From positions 124,001 to 188,000 of the forward strand of contig JAFZQO010000049.1 in assembly GCA_017620335.1 (NCBI GenBank): a stretch of 64,000 bases of DNA, in the 5' to 3' direction. Positions within the stretch are counted from its first letter, which is position 1. Each line of letters opens with the position of its first letter. A model generated the notes under the pieces. That model did no database searches. It was not told the DNA's origin and was given only the letters and a program-made list of their open reading frames with translations. This DNA is from Bacteroidales bacterium. Lineage in GTDB: Bacteria > Bacteroidota > Bacteroidia > Bacteroidales > UBA932. This document shows, in pieces, positions 56,852-64,000 of the stretch. The position numbers and the translations under genes are program-made.

Positions 56852-56872
56852 CTCTTTCAGTGATGCAAAGAA

Positions 56873-58156
56873 TCAGTCGCGCTTGAAGATGTCGCGCGTA
56901 TAGACCTTGTCGGCAACGTCGTCGAGGACGGGGTCGTAGCGGTTGGCGATGATGGCGTCGCTCATCGCCTTGAAGCGCTCCAGGTCGCCGACGACGAGGC
57001 TTCCGAAGAAGGTGCTGCCGTCCGGCAGCGAAGGCTCGAAGACGACGACGCGGGCGCCCTTGGCCTTGATGCGCTTCATGATGCCCTGGATGGCGCTCTG
57101 GCGGAAGTTGTCCGAGCCGGCCTTCATCGTGAGGCGGTAGACGCCGACCGTGACGTCGCGCTCGCGCGTGGAGTCATAGGCACTTGAAGCGGTGTAGTAC
57201 CCAGCCTTGTCGAGGACGCGGTCGGCGATGTAATCCTTGCGCGTGCGGTTGCTTTCGACGATGGCCTTGATGAGGTTCTCGGGGACGTCGTTGAAGTTTG
57301 CCAGCAGCTGCTTGGTGTCCTTCGGAAGGCAGTATCCACCGTAGCCGAAGCTGGGGTTGTTGTAATGCGAGCCTATGCGCGGGTCACCGCAGACACCTTC
57401 GATAATCGCCTGGGTGTCAAGACCTTTCATTTCGGAGTAAGTGTCCAGCTCGTTGAAATAGCTGACTCGGAGGGCCAGGTAGGTATTGGCGAAGAGCTTG
57501 ACCGCCTCGGCCTCCGTGGAGCCCATGAGGAGGACGGGGACGTCGGGCGCCAGCGCCGCCTCCTTCAGGAGAGCGGCGAAGCGCCCCGCGTCCTCCCGCG
57601 GCGTCCCGTCGTACCCGACGATGATTCGCGACGGATACAGATTGTCATACAGGGCTTTGGATTCGCGGAGGAATTCCGGCGAAAAGAGAATCTTCGGCGT
57701 CACGACCCGCATCGTCCCGTCGGCCAGGCGCTCGCGGTAGCTGAATCTTTCTCGGGCCGACCTGGTGTATCCTACGGGAACGGTCGACTTGATGATCATC
57801 ACAGCGTCGGGATTAACCTCCAGGACCGTCTCGATGACCTCTTCCACATGGGAAGTGTCGAAGAAATTCTTCTTCGGATCGTAGTTGGTGGGGGCGGCGA
57901 TGACGACGAAGTCGGCATCGCGGTACGCGGCGCGGCCGTCGAGCGTCGCCTTCAGGCGCAGCTCGACCGGCCTCCCGGCCGCGTCCCGCCCCGCCAGATA
58001 TTTCTCTATATACTCATCGGCAATCGGCGATTCCCGCCGGTTGACCTTCTCGACCTTCTCAGCGACTACATCCACCGCCACAACGTCATTGCGCTGCGAC
58101 AGCAGCGTTGCCATGCTCATCCCCACGTACCCCATTCCCGCAACTGCAATCTTCAT
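56873..58156 (-). CDS. ugd: UDP-glucose 6-dehydrogenase
   Basis: 427 residues from [20 protein letters not shown]; an ATG four codons upstream is possible. [39 protein letters not shown] and Cys276 in [12 protein letters not shown] are the hallmarks. It makes UDP-glucuronate. It might also supply the uronate needed for the WbpB branch, but the HasB-like sequence favours glucose. Confidence 0.92.
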   Translation of the reverse strand: MKIAVAGMGYVGMSMATLLSQRNDVVAVDVVAEKVEKVNRRESPIADEYIEKYLAGRDAAGRPVELRLKATLDGRAAYRDADFVVIAAPTNYDPKKNFFDTSHVEEVIETVLEVNPDAVMIIKSTVPVGYTRSARERFSYRERLADGTMRVVTPKILFSPEFLRESKALYDNLYPSRIIVGYDGTPREDAGRFAALLKEAALAPDVPVLLMGSTEAEAVKLFANTYLALRVSYFNELDTYSEMKGLDTQAIIEGVCGDPRIGSHYNNPSFGYGGYCLPKDTKQLLANFNDVPENLIKAIVESNRTRKDYIADRVLDKAGYYTASSAYDSTRERDVTVGVYRLTMKAGSDNFRQSAIQGIMKRIKAKGARVVVFEPSLPDGSTFFGSLVVGDLERFKAMSDAIIANRYDPVLDDVADKVYTRDIFKRD

Positions 58157-58209
58157 GTTTCCAATCATTTATTGGTTATTCCTTTCCCCTCACATCATTG
58201 CCACACTCG

Positions 58210-58241
58210 CAAAAATACTCATTAGCGCCCTAATTAACAAA
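58210..58241 (-). promoter_or_regulatory. Promoter of ugd
   Basis: Reverse strand: TTTG (58238-58241) and TATTTTTG (58210-58217), 20 nt apart. Confidence 0.68.
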
Positions 58242-58276
58242 CATCCAATCCCTCTTGAACTCCGCCTAAGTGTTCC

Positions 58277-58353
58277 TTCCGGTCCATCGGCTGGACCGTC
58301 AGTTGCATTTTCCCACCATTTTCGCTCTTTCCGGTCCACCGGCTGGACCGTCA
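58277..58353. repeat. B doublet on the 3' side of the RAYT gene
   Basis: Two palindromes (58277-58301 and 58329-58353), 52 bp apart. Each is TTCC-GGTCCA, five bases, TGGACC-GTCA, with the conserved linker CATTTT...TTTCGCTC between. The second ends 16 bp from the transposase stop. Confidence 0.88.
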
Positions 58354-58369
58354 GTAACACCGACGACTT

Positions 58370-59308
58370 TTATCCCCGATCCAGGTATTTAGCGGCCGCA
58401 TCATAACTGAGGCCTGTCACCCTTGCAAGCTGGTTCGCCCCCGCTGAGAAACGGAACCGAAGTTGTCGTAACAGTTCCAGCATTTGGTCTTCCGTCAGTT
58501 CCTCTACCGAACGCTTCCGGAACAGAGACTGGCACAGATCCGGAACTGCCGCCAATATTACTTGGTCCCGGAATGCCGGCAGGTCTGATTCTTTCATCTC
58601 CAAACGTTGCTTCGCCTTGGAAGAATTATGCAGGAAGAAGCTCATCCGTTTCGGAGTCCTGAACGCCTCCTCGACGATGTCTTTCCGTACAAACGAGTCC
58701 GGAAGGATATAGCCGGCATCGCATACCACCCAATTCTGCGGCAACATTATACGGCTGTGAAGAATCCTTGCCTGCTCCCGATCCGATACCGCCTTGAGGG
58801 GACGTCCGCGCTCCGTTACTCCACCACCGAAAGCGACACCGTCACCATTTTGGTATCTAAGGTCTATGTTCGGTGCGACGTCGTCATGCTTCAGATTTGG
58901 GCGGAAAAAAGTACGTCCGGTACCCCAGGGATAATCGAACGGGCTCACGCAAATGTTTGCGGCAACAGGATTCATCTGTATATATGCAATTGCCCACTCC
59001 AAAGCCTCATCCCCATGAATAGGCTTGATATCCACTTTCAGACGACGAAGATGTTCCCTGCTTCCGTACTTTTTCCAAAGATATCTCGAATAGGCGGTCT
59101 TAAAACCCTGAATGAATGCTTCCGCCTTCTCCCTGCGGCAAAACAGAGACAGATGAATATGGTTGGACATCAGTATGAAAGCAAGTACGAAAACCCCGCA
59201 CTTGAAAGCTTGTACCGCCACATAGTTCATTCCAACGATGAAGTCTTCCAAATCCCTGAACAAGAGGCGGTCTTCCAAATGTTCAGTAGTAACCAGCCAA
59301 TAAGCCAT
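58370..59308 (-). CDS. Y1/HUH transposase of the REP-associated (RAYT) type
   Basis: 312 residues. The HUH motif is His50-Ile-His52 (SNHIHLSLF), and the probable nucleophile is Tyr109 in AIAYIQMNPVAANI, the conserved YIxxNPV motif of Y1 transposases. GFKTAYSRYLWKKYG also matches the family. A C-terminal helix-turn-helix-like extension (QLARVTGLSYDAAAKYLDRG) is added. The gene is flanked on both sides by B doublets and is not part of a standard IS200/IS605 pair, as expected for a RAYT that handles palindromic repeats as single-strand DNA. Confidence 0.85.
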   Translation of the reverse strand: MAYWLVTTEHLEDRLLFRDLEDFIVGMNYVAVQAFKCGVFVLAFILMSNHIHLSLFCRREKAEAFIQGFKTAYSRYLWKKYGSREHLRRLKVDIKPIHGDEALEWAIAYIQMNPVAANICVSPFDYPWGTGRTFFRPNLKHDDVAPNIDLRYQNGDGVAFGGGVTERGRPLKAVSDREQARILHSRIMLPQNWVVCDAGYILPDSFVRKDIVEEAFRTPKRMSFFLHNSSKAKQRLEMKESDLPAFRDQVILAAVPDLCQSLFRKRSVEELTEDQMLELLRQLRFRFSAGANQLARVTGLSYDAAAKYLDRG

Positions 59309-59485
59309 AGTTTAAGTTATTTATCAATAAGGAAGCAGTTTTTCCGAACTCCTCCACCACTGTGAGAACCAGCCAATCAGCATGAAGGCATCAGGTCTCA
59401 CCATTCTCTCAAAGGGCACCAGCCAAAGAACAAGGAAAGTGGCACCCATGGCATCCACGCTGGTCGTTTGCGTCGAACACCTTCA

Positions 59486-59493
59486 CAAATATA
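59486..59493 (-). promoter_or_regulatory. Possible -7 box of the RAYT gene
   Basis: Reverse strand TATATTTG, 178 bp before the ATG. No -33 partner is seen, so this is tentative. Confidence 0.3.
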
Positions 59494-59585
59494 TGAAAAC
59501 TGATTGGTATAATTGTTATCTTTCTTTACCGTTTTTTCTCCCTCTGAAACTCTCTAAATCTATGTTTTTACGACTATACTGTTCT

Positions 59586-59662
59586 TTCCGGTCCATCGGC
59601 TGGACCGGAAGGAACAATTTACCCATGTTTTCGCTCCTGACGGTCCAACGCGTGGACCGGAA
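59586..59662. repeat. B doublet on the 5' side of the RAYT gene
   Basis: Palindromes at 59586-59610 and 59638-59662, 52 bp apart, with the GGTCCA/TGGACC core and the linker ...ACCCATGTTTTCGCTC. Confidence 0.88.
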
Positions 59663-59670
59663 AGAACACC

Positions 59671-59805
59671 TTGAGGAGATTAAGGCAGCGTGGGAAAAAA
59701 AGGGAAAGAGGGAGGAAGGAGTTCGGAGAGGATTGGGAGAGGAGAGTTGAGAAAAGGGCTGGGAGAAAGAGGCTGGAGAAGAGGGACGGGGAGGATGGGA
59801 TAAAT
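59671..59805 (+). other. Polypurine tract
   Basis: About 135 bp that is almost all A/G on this strand, just before two A elements. The mirror image of the polypyrimidine tract at 49886. Otherwise this interval (59309-59911) holds only repeats and the upstream region of the RAYT gene. Confidence 0.6.
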
Positions 59806-59814
59806 TCTATGACA

Positions 59815-59880
59815 GGTAGTCGAAGGATGAGGGTGTTTTCGCCCAAAAGGGCGGTGTCCTTCTACCGAAGGTCGAAGGAT
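59815..59880. repeat. A elements after the exonuclease-like gene
   Basis: A half copy with CGAAGGAT at 59821 and a complete palindrome at 59856-59880, spaced 52 bp. They lie 31 bp past the end of the gene at 59912. Confidence 0.85.
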
Positions 59881-59911
59881 ACGGGGGTGTGGCGCGGGGG
59901 GAAGGGGGAGA

Positions 59912-60763
59912 TTAGGGAAGGAGGAGGTCCAGGACGATGGGCCAGTGGTCGCTGATGCGGGGGACGCCGTAACCGTCGGTGACCATGCGGTAGGAGACGG
60001 GCGTGAGGCCATTGACGAAGAAGTGGTCGATGGCGCCGTGGCTTTCGGACTTGGTGAAATTGGCGAAGGTGTCGGTTTCGGGCACGGCGAGCATCGCGCG
60101 CGCGGACTGCATCTGCAGTCCCGCGGCCTCGATGCTCCGCAGGCCCGTGTTCCAGTCACCGCAGGCGAGGTCGTGCCCTGTCAGCTGCCCATTGACTTGA
60201 CGCACAGTGCGTTCCACGATTTCCCGTTCCCAGCGGGAATGGACGTTGATGACGCGGATGCCCTCAACGGTGCAGGCCTCCCAGAAGATTGCGAAGGAAT
60301 GTTTCGATGTCTGCATCGTGTCGCGCACGAAGATCGGATGGCTTACCCCGATGCCCACGCGGCGGTACCCGTCGGGTACGTACCGCGCCACCGGCGGCAG
60401 GACTTCCTGCAGGCAAATGACGTCGGGATTGACGTCAACGATCATCCGGGTCATCGCCTCCATCCGCCTGCGCCAGTAGTACTCCCCCGTTTCGTCGCGG
60501 TCGCGGGTCCATTCGCGCACGTTGAAGGAGAGGACCCGCAGGCTCCGCCCGGGGAGGGTGGAGGAAGAAGGGGCGGCGGCAGAAGGAGCGGCGGAGTGCG
60601 CAAAAGAAGCGGTTTTGCGCACGGAGGCCGCGGCGGGGGTGGCAGAGCGGAGGGAGGTGGCGGAGGCGCGGAGGGGGGCACCGTCAGCGCAGGGCGCGAG
60701 GAGGATGGCGGCCCAGAACAATACCAGGACAAAAGTTAAGGGGAATGCAGAGAGGAGTCTCAT
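59912..60763 (-). CDS. Endonuclease/exonuclease/phosphatase-fold protein, exported
   Basis: 283 residues from the ATG overlapping the upstream stop. Hydrophobic N-terminus, possibly ending in a lipobox (ILLAPC). A 45-residue Ala/Ser-rich linker precedes the domain, which has VLSFNVREW, ICLQEVLP, GDWNTGLR, GAIDHFF and SDHWPIVLD, all EEP landmarks. It could cleave nucleic acid or a phosphorylated lipid outside the cytoplasm. The linker contains a C-type palindrome in frame. Confidence 0.8.
   Translation of the reverse strand: MRLLSAFPLTFVLVLFWAAILLAPCADGAPLRASATSLRSATPAAASVRKTASFAHSAAPSAAAPSSSTLPGRSLRVLSFNVREWTRDRDETGEYYWRRRMEAMTRMIVDVNPDVICLQEVLPPVARYVPDGYRRVGIGVSHPIFVRDTMQTSKHSFAIFWEACTVEGIRVINVHSRWEREIVERTVRQVNGQLTGHDLACGDWNTGLRSIEAAGLQMQSARAMLAVPETDTFANFTKSESHGAIDHFFVNGLTPVSYRMVTDGYGVPRISDHWPIVLDLLLP
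60596..60622. repeat. C-type palindrome inside a coding linker
   Basis: GTGCGCAAAA at 60596-60605 and TTTTGCGCAC at 60613-60622 form a perfect stem of 10 bp. On the coding strand it reads SVRKTASFAHS within the Ala/Ser-rich linker. It closely resembles the C elements at 50035-50166. Confidence 0.75.
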
Positions 60764-60987
60764 TGGCGTTTGCCGTAGGTGAAGTGCCAGATGAGGGGGC
60801 CGAGGAAGTAGACGAAGCCTTCGAGGATGCCGATCACCAGGACCCCCATCAGGACCCATTTCCCCACCTCGGCGGCGAGCGAGCCTTCAATCACTCGGCC
60901 GAAGCAGAGGCCCAGTGTGGTGATGACAGCCGCGGCGATAACTGCCACCCAGATTGCTGCGCGTTTGACGAATTTCTTTTTATCCAT
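60760..60987 (-). CDS. Small two-helix membrane protein
   Basis: 75 residues from MDKKKFVKRAAIW with two hydrophobic segments, the second containing VLMGVLVIGILEGFVYFLG. It overlaps the exonuclease-like gene by 4 bp and is co-transcribed with it. Not recognised as a known family. Confidence 0.6.
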   Translation of the reverse strand: MDKKKFVKRAAIWVAVIAAAVITTLGLCFGRVIEGSLAAEVGKWVLMGVLVIGILEGFVYFLGPLIWHFTYGKRQ

Positions 60988-61052
60988 AATCAATTGTATT
61001 AAAGGCAGTGACGACTAAGGAGTATTGACCCCCCCGGAGGAATCCTTTAAGG

Positions 61053-61454
61053 CTATTCCCGTATTTCCAATATATCTTCCTCATTTATAGGCTCGTACGC
61101 CCCGTCCTTGCACTCCATGATCACCGTGCCGGACTCCAGTGACTCGATGCGATGCCAGCGGCCGGCCTCGACCGACATACCCACGCAGCCGCTCCCGGCC
61201 GCAATGGACACCACCTCCGTCACCCTCCCCGCATCGTTGTAGAAGTACTGCGTCGCGCTCCCCCGCAGGATCACCACCGTCTCGGAGCTCTTCCGGTGCC
61301 GGTGGATCGGAAGCGCCGTCCCCGGCTCCAACGCATTCAACATGCGTTGGGAGCCGTCGGCCGGCGAATTCCTCAAATCGAGATTCATCCGCAGCCGCGG
61401 GCTCTTGAGGGCCTCCGCGGTCAACTTATCCAAAAGCTCAGCGTCAATCGTCAT
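61053..61454 (-). CDS. WbuC-type cupin
   Basis: 133 residues, with LRMNLDLRNSPADGSQRMLN, ALPIHRHRKSSETVVIL and WHRIESLESG. These match the cupin-fold WbuC family found in O-antigen regions. A metal ion is likely held by the HRHR and later His residues. It overlaps the glycosyl-1-phosphate transferase upstream by 4 bp. Its reaction is unknown. Confidence 0.85.
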   Translation of the reverse strand: MTIDAELLDKLTAEALKSPRLRMNLDLRNSPADGSQRMLNALEPGTALPIHRHRKSSETVVILRGSATQYFYNDAGRVTEVVSIAAGSGCVGMSVEAGRWHRIESLESGTVIMECKDGAYEPINEEDILEIRE

Positions 61455-62461
61455 TTCTCCAGCCCTTTCAGATATTCCTCATGCAAATGATAGTACTTCT
61501 TCATGAACAGCAAGTACGCCAGGACCAGCACCAGCACCACGGCCACCAGATAGATCCAATGCGCCTTTTCCGGCACCAGGTAAACCATCACAAGCGAAAT
61601 CACCAGCTGCAGCGCCATGTAAATCAGAGACACCACCACGTGCGAAAGGCCCAACTCATTGGCCATCAACTGGTAAGCGTGCTTGCGATGCGCCTGGCCC
61701 AGATTCTCGTGGAGCATAATCCGGTGCAGGATCGTACAGCACCCGTCCACCCCGTACACCACCAAGAAAACCAGCCAAGTGATGTCATTTGTCTTCAGAA
61801 TCAGCCGCCCGACAGCTAACAGCATGATGAACGCGATCCCCACGCTCCCCACGTCCCCTGCAAAGCACTTCGCCTTGCCCCGGGGCCGGAAATTGAAATA
61901 ACTGAACACCAGCACTCCAAGGATGGCTATCACCAGAATGCCCTCGTCCACGAAGTCCAACTTCCGGTTCATCAGCGCCAGCGGCACCAGCACCGCCAGC
62001 GAATACCCCGCCGTGATTCCATTGATCCCATCCATGAAATTGATGATATTCGTGGCCCCCACGAACACGATCAGGGCAATCAGCACAACCCACCACATGT
62101 TCCAGTGCATGATGCCCAAATTCCAGAACATCAGCCCCATTGCCACGAACTGCGCCACCAGCCGCACCGAATCCGGCAGCGACCGCACGTCATCCCAGAA
62201 GCTCACCCCGGCGATCAGCACCAGGCCCACCAGGAACGGCAGATAATCCACCACCGTGCCCCAGCCGCCGGTCGCCCCCTGCAGCACCGCCCACACGAGC
62301 ATGGACAGCGGGAAAATCACCCCTCCTCCTCGCAACACTATCGTGGAATGCGAACTCCTCTCGTTCGGCCTGTCAATGATGTTGCACCTGTCCGCTACGC
62401 GGAAATACAGCAGCTCCAGCGCCACCAGAACCGCCAACACTATTATGTAGGATATCCACAT
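61451..62461 (-). CDS. Undecaprenyl-phosphate GlcNAc-1-phosphate transferase, WecA/WbpL-like
   Basis: 336 residues with about ten membrane spans. RPNERSSHSTIVLRGGGVIF, the DDVRSLP motif, NIINFMDGINGI and FAGDVGSVG, then HRKHAYQLMAN complete the MraY/WecA pattern. It starts lipid-linked glycan synthesis from a UDP-N-acetylhexosamine. It is physically separate from the sugar transferase at 1674, so the genome has at least two initiating enzymes. Confidence 0.88.
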   Translation of the reverse strand: MWISYIIVLAVLVALELLYFRVADRCNIIDRPNERSSHSTIVLRGGGVIFPLSMLVWAVLQGATGGWGTVVDYLPFLVGLVLIAGVSFWDDVRSLPDSVRLVAQFVAMGLMFWNLGIMHWNMWWVVLIALIVFVGATNIINFMDGINGITAGYSLAVLVPLALMNRKLDFVDEGILVIAILGVLVFSYFNFRPRGKAKCFAGDVGSVGIAFIMLLAVGRLILKTNDITWLVFLVVYGVDGCCTILHRIMLHENLGQAHRKHAYQLMANELGLSHVVVSLIYMALQLVISLVMVYLVPEKAHWIYLVAVVLVLVLAYLLFMKKYYHLHEEYLKGLEK

Positions 62462-62479
62462 ATCTTAAAGTTCCGTTCT

Positions 62480-62556
62480 TTCCGGTCCAGCGTCTGGACC
62501 GTCAGTGTCATTTCACCCCCATTTATGCTCCTTCCGGTCCACCCGCTGGACCGTCA
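62480..62556. repeat. B doublet between WecA-like and GDPD genes
   Basis: Palindromes at 62480-62504 and 62532-62556, again 52 bp apart. The second ends one base before the GDPD stop codon. Confidence 0.88.
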
Positions 62557-62557
62557 G

Positions 62558-63712
62558 TTACATCTTTCCTTGTATTACGCGGCCGGCGTGGAGCTTATTG
62601 CTGGTGACGCCGGAGATGTATGGAGGCAGTTCCAGGATGATATCGGCAGAATCGATCGTCCAGACTTCGAGCGGGAAGCCGGCATCCTTGCAAAGGGAGG
62701 CGGCTTCGTCGCTGAAGTCTGATGAAGAAACGAAGACCTTGGTCACATCTGTCGCAAGTTTCCTGAGCCCATCGGCCTTTCCCAGCACACCCTCGTCGAC
62801 CCGTACGGTCAGAAAGCCGACACAAGCGTCGGGATCTTCAGCCAGGACATATTCAAGGAGTGAAGGGAAGAACGAAATATACTTCGCCAGACCCTTCAAC
62901 CCGTACTTCTCGACAAGCGCGACTACCCCGGCGATATCGCTGGAATTCCCCGCCTTCAGCTCGATATAGGGAATCAAACCAATTGACTGACAAAGCCCTA
63001 GGAATTCTTCCAGGGTCGGTATTCCCGTTCTGGAGAAACGCTCCCCTTTCCACGAGCCAAAATCCAATTCGCGCAGATGCGCCAAGGTCATTTCCTTGAC
63101 CGCGCCGCTGCCATTCGAGGTCCGGTCAACGGTGGCGTCATGGATGCAGACCGGCACGCCGTCCGCTGTGAAATGCACGTCCGTCTCGGCGTAGGTGAAG
63201 CCCTCGAGCCGAGACATACGGTACGCCGGCAATGTGTTCTCAGGCGCGACCGCACTGAAGCCACGGTGATTCACACCTCGCATAACCGAGTCGTAATCAA
63301 AACTATAGACAGCCTTAAGCAAAGAAACTTGCCCGTCCGGGAAGTAGAACGTCCAGTCCTTATAGCCCTCGACGACACTCTCTATGCTTGCCGCCGCATC
63401 CCGTCCTTCACACTCATCAAGAGACCTTTCACTCCTTTCCCCGTTCACATACCAAAATCCATCCAGACCGATCCGCACGAAAGGACAGTCGGCATCCTTT
63501 ATCGTGAACGTCTCACCATCAGACAGTTTGAATTTCAGTTGCCCTTTCTTTTCGTTCACCTCGGACACGCTGACCCCGCGGGCCGCCGCCGACTCCACCA
63601 CCACGCGCGCACGCTCCACCGTATCGGCAAACGGCTCCTGCGCCTCAAGTTTCGAGCAGGAGCAGAACAGCACAAGTGCAAAAGAAATCAGTATCCAACG
63701 TAAATCAACCAT
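62558..63712 (-). CDS. Glycerophosphodiester phosphodiesterase, lipoprotein
   Basis: 384 residues. Lipobox LFCSC (Cys17 or Cys19). An N-terminal ~130-residue beta domain, then the GDPD barrel with NHRGFSAVAPENTLPAY, ETDVHFTADGVPVCIHD and YIELKAGN. It splits glycerophosphodiesters in the periplasm or at the surface. The gene ends next to a B doublet. Confidence 0.85.
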   Translation of the reverse strand: MVDLRWILISFALVLFCSCSKLEAQEPFADTVERARVVVESAAARGVSVSEVNEKKGQLKFKLSDGETFTIKDADCPFVRIGLDGFWYVNGERSERSLDECEGRDAAASIESVVEGYKDWTFYFPDGQVSLLKAVYSFDYDSVMRGVNHRGFSAVAPENTLPAYRMSRLEGFTYAETDVHFTADGVPVCIHDATVDRTSNGSGAVKEMTLAHLRELDFGSWKGERFSRTGIPTLEEFLGLCQSIGLIPYIELKAGNSSDIAGVVALVEKYGLKGLAKYISFFPSLLEYVLAEDPDACVGFLTVRVDEGVLGKADGLRKLATDVTKVFVSSSDFSDEAASLCKDAGFPLEVWTIDSADIILELPPYISGVTSNKLHAGRVIQGKM

Positions 63713-63743
63713 TTACAAATCACGCTTGCACGAAGGTCAGCGA

Positions 63744-64000
63744 TTATAGGGACAGGCGGAGGCCGAGGGTGGCGCCGAAGGTGTCGGGGAGGACGGAGCC
63801 GCGGTCGGCGTAGATGCCGTAGAGGATGGAGAGGTTGAGGGGACGGCTGGGGGCGGCGGCGGAGCGGCCGGAGGCCGCCCTCAGCCGCACCGCCCCGCTG
63901 AACCCAGCGCAGACCTGACGCAGGGGCGTCTCATCGACACTACCCCACTCCTTGTTCCAGGCGGATTCACCGGCATAAGGCTTCCGGTAAGTGCCGTGAT
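63744..64000 (-). CDS. Outer-membrane beta-barrel protein (only the C-terminus is present)
   Basis: The frame is open to the right edge, so the gene is cut. The last 85 residues end FGATLGLRLSL, with alternating hydrophobic residues. This is the C-terminal signature of outer-membrane beta-barrels. It precedes the GDPD gene and probably shares its transcript. Confidence 0.7.
   Translation of the reverse strand, partial: HGTYRKPYAGESAWNKEWGSVDETPLRQVCAGFSGAVRLRAASGRSAAAPSRPLNLSILYGIYADRGSVLPDTFGATLGLRLSL

Noticed and set aside
59945-60739. Long forward frame opposite the EEP gene
   Set aside because: No motifs; mirrors the coding strand of the real gene.

Overview
This window looks like the chromosome of a GC-rich member of the Bacteroidales. 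The evidence is the promoter style (TTTG about 20 nt upstream of TAnnTTTG, seen at several gene starts), fimbrillin-family lipoproteins, a TonB-dependent receptor and very short intergenic gaps. The genus cannot be fixed from the sequence alone.

Positions 1-35935 are one long forward-strand surface-polysaccharide locus. It starts inside wbpD and continues with wbpE, a lipid-linked sugar-phosphate transferase, the ABC exporter permease wzm, a block of glycosyltransferases and decoration genes, and the exporter ATPase wzt. More glycosyltransferases follow, then an ACP/SDR/KAS III/FkbH acylation cassette. The export and precursor end of the locus holds wecC, wecB, wza, a wzc-type kinase, wbpB and a nucleotidyltransferase. 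The ends and the core export genes are GC-rich. The middle (about 3.77-25.6 kb) is visibly more AT-rich, which suggests an exchanged, strain-specific block. The likely product is a complex acidic O-antigen or capsule containing aminouronic acids, possibly a CDP-polyol-derived phosphodiester (tagD, SDR, licD) and an acyl group built on an acyl carrier protein.

Positions 36-44.3 kb carry two divergent surface-protein operons. The reverse one encodes a ~60-residue peptide, a fimbrillin-like lipoprotein and a von Willebrand A adhesin. The forward one encodes another ~60-residue peptide and a 951-residue fimbrillin-like lipoprotein. A PIN-domain toxin gene without an intact antitoxin follows, then a TonB-dependent receptor divergent from an IS4/IS1634-type transposase.

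Positions 48.9-63.7 kb mix housekeeping and accessory genes: a small membrane protein, a giant FAD/Fe-S oxidoreductase, two CE1-like esterases, ugd, an exonuclease/phosphatase-fold protein, a cupin of the WbuC type, a WecA/WbpL-type initiating transferase and a glycerophosphodiesterase. The spaces between them hold three families of short palindromic repeats (called A, B and C here). Their copies recur at almost exactly 51-52 bp. A Y1/HUH transposase gene of the REP-associated (RAYT) kind at 58370-59308 has a B doublet on both sides. C-like and other repeat sequences also lie in frame inside coding linkers. This repeat and RAYT system is the most unusual part of the window. The window ends inside an outer-membrane beta-barrel gene on the reverse strand.
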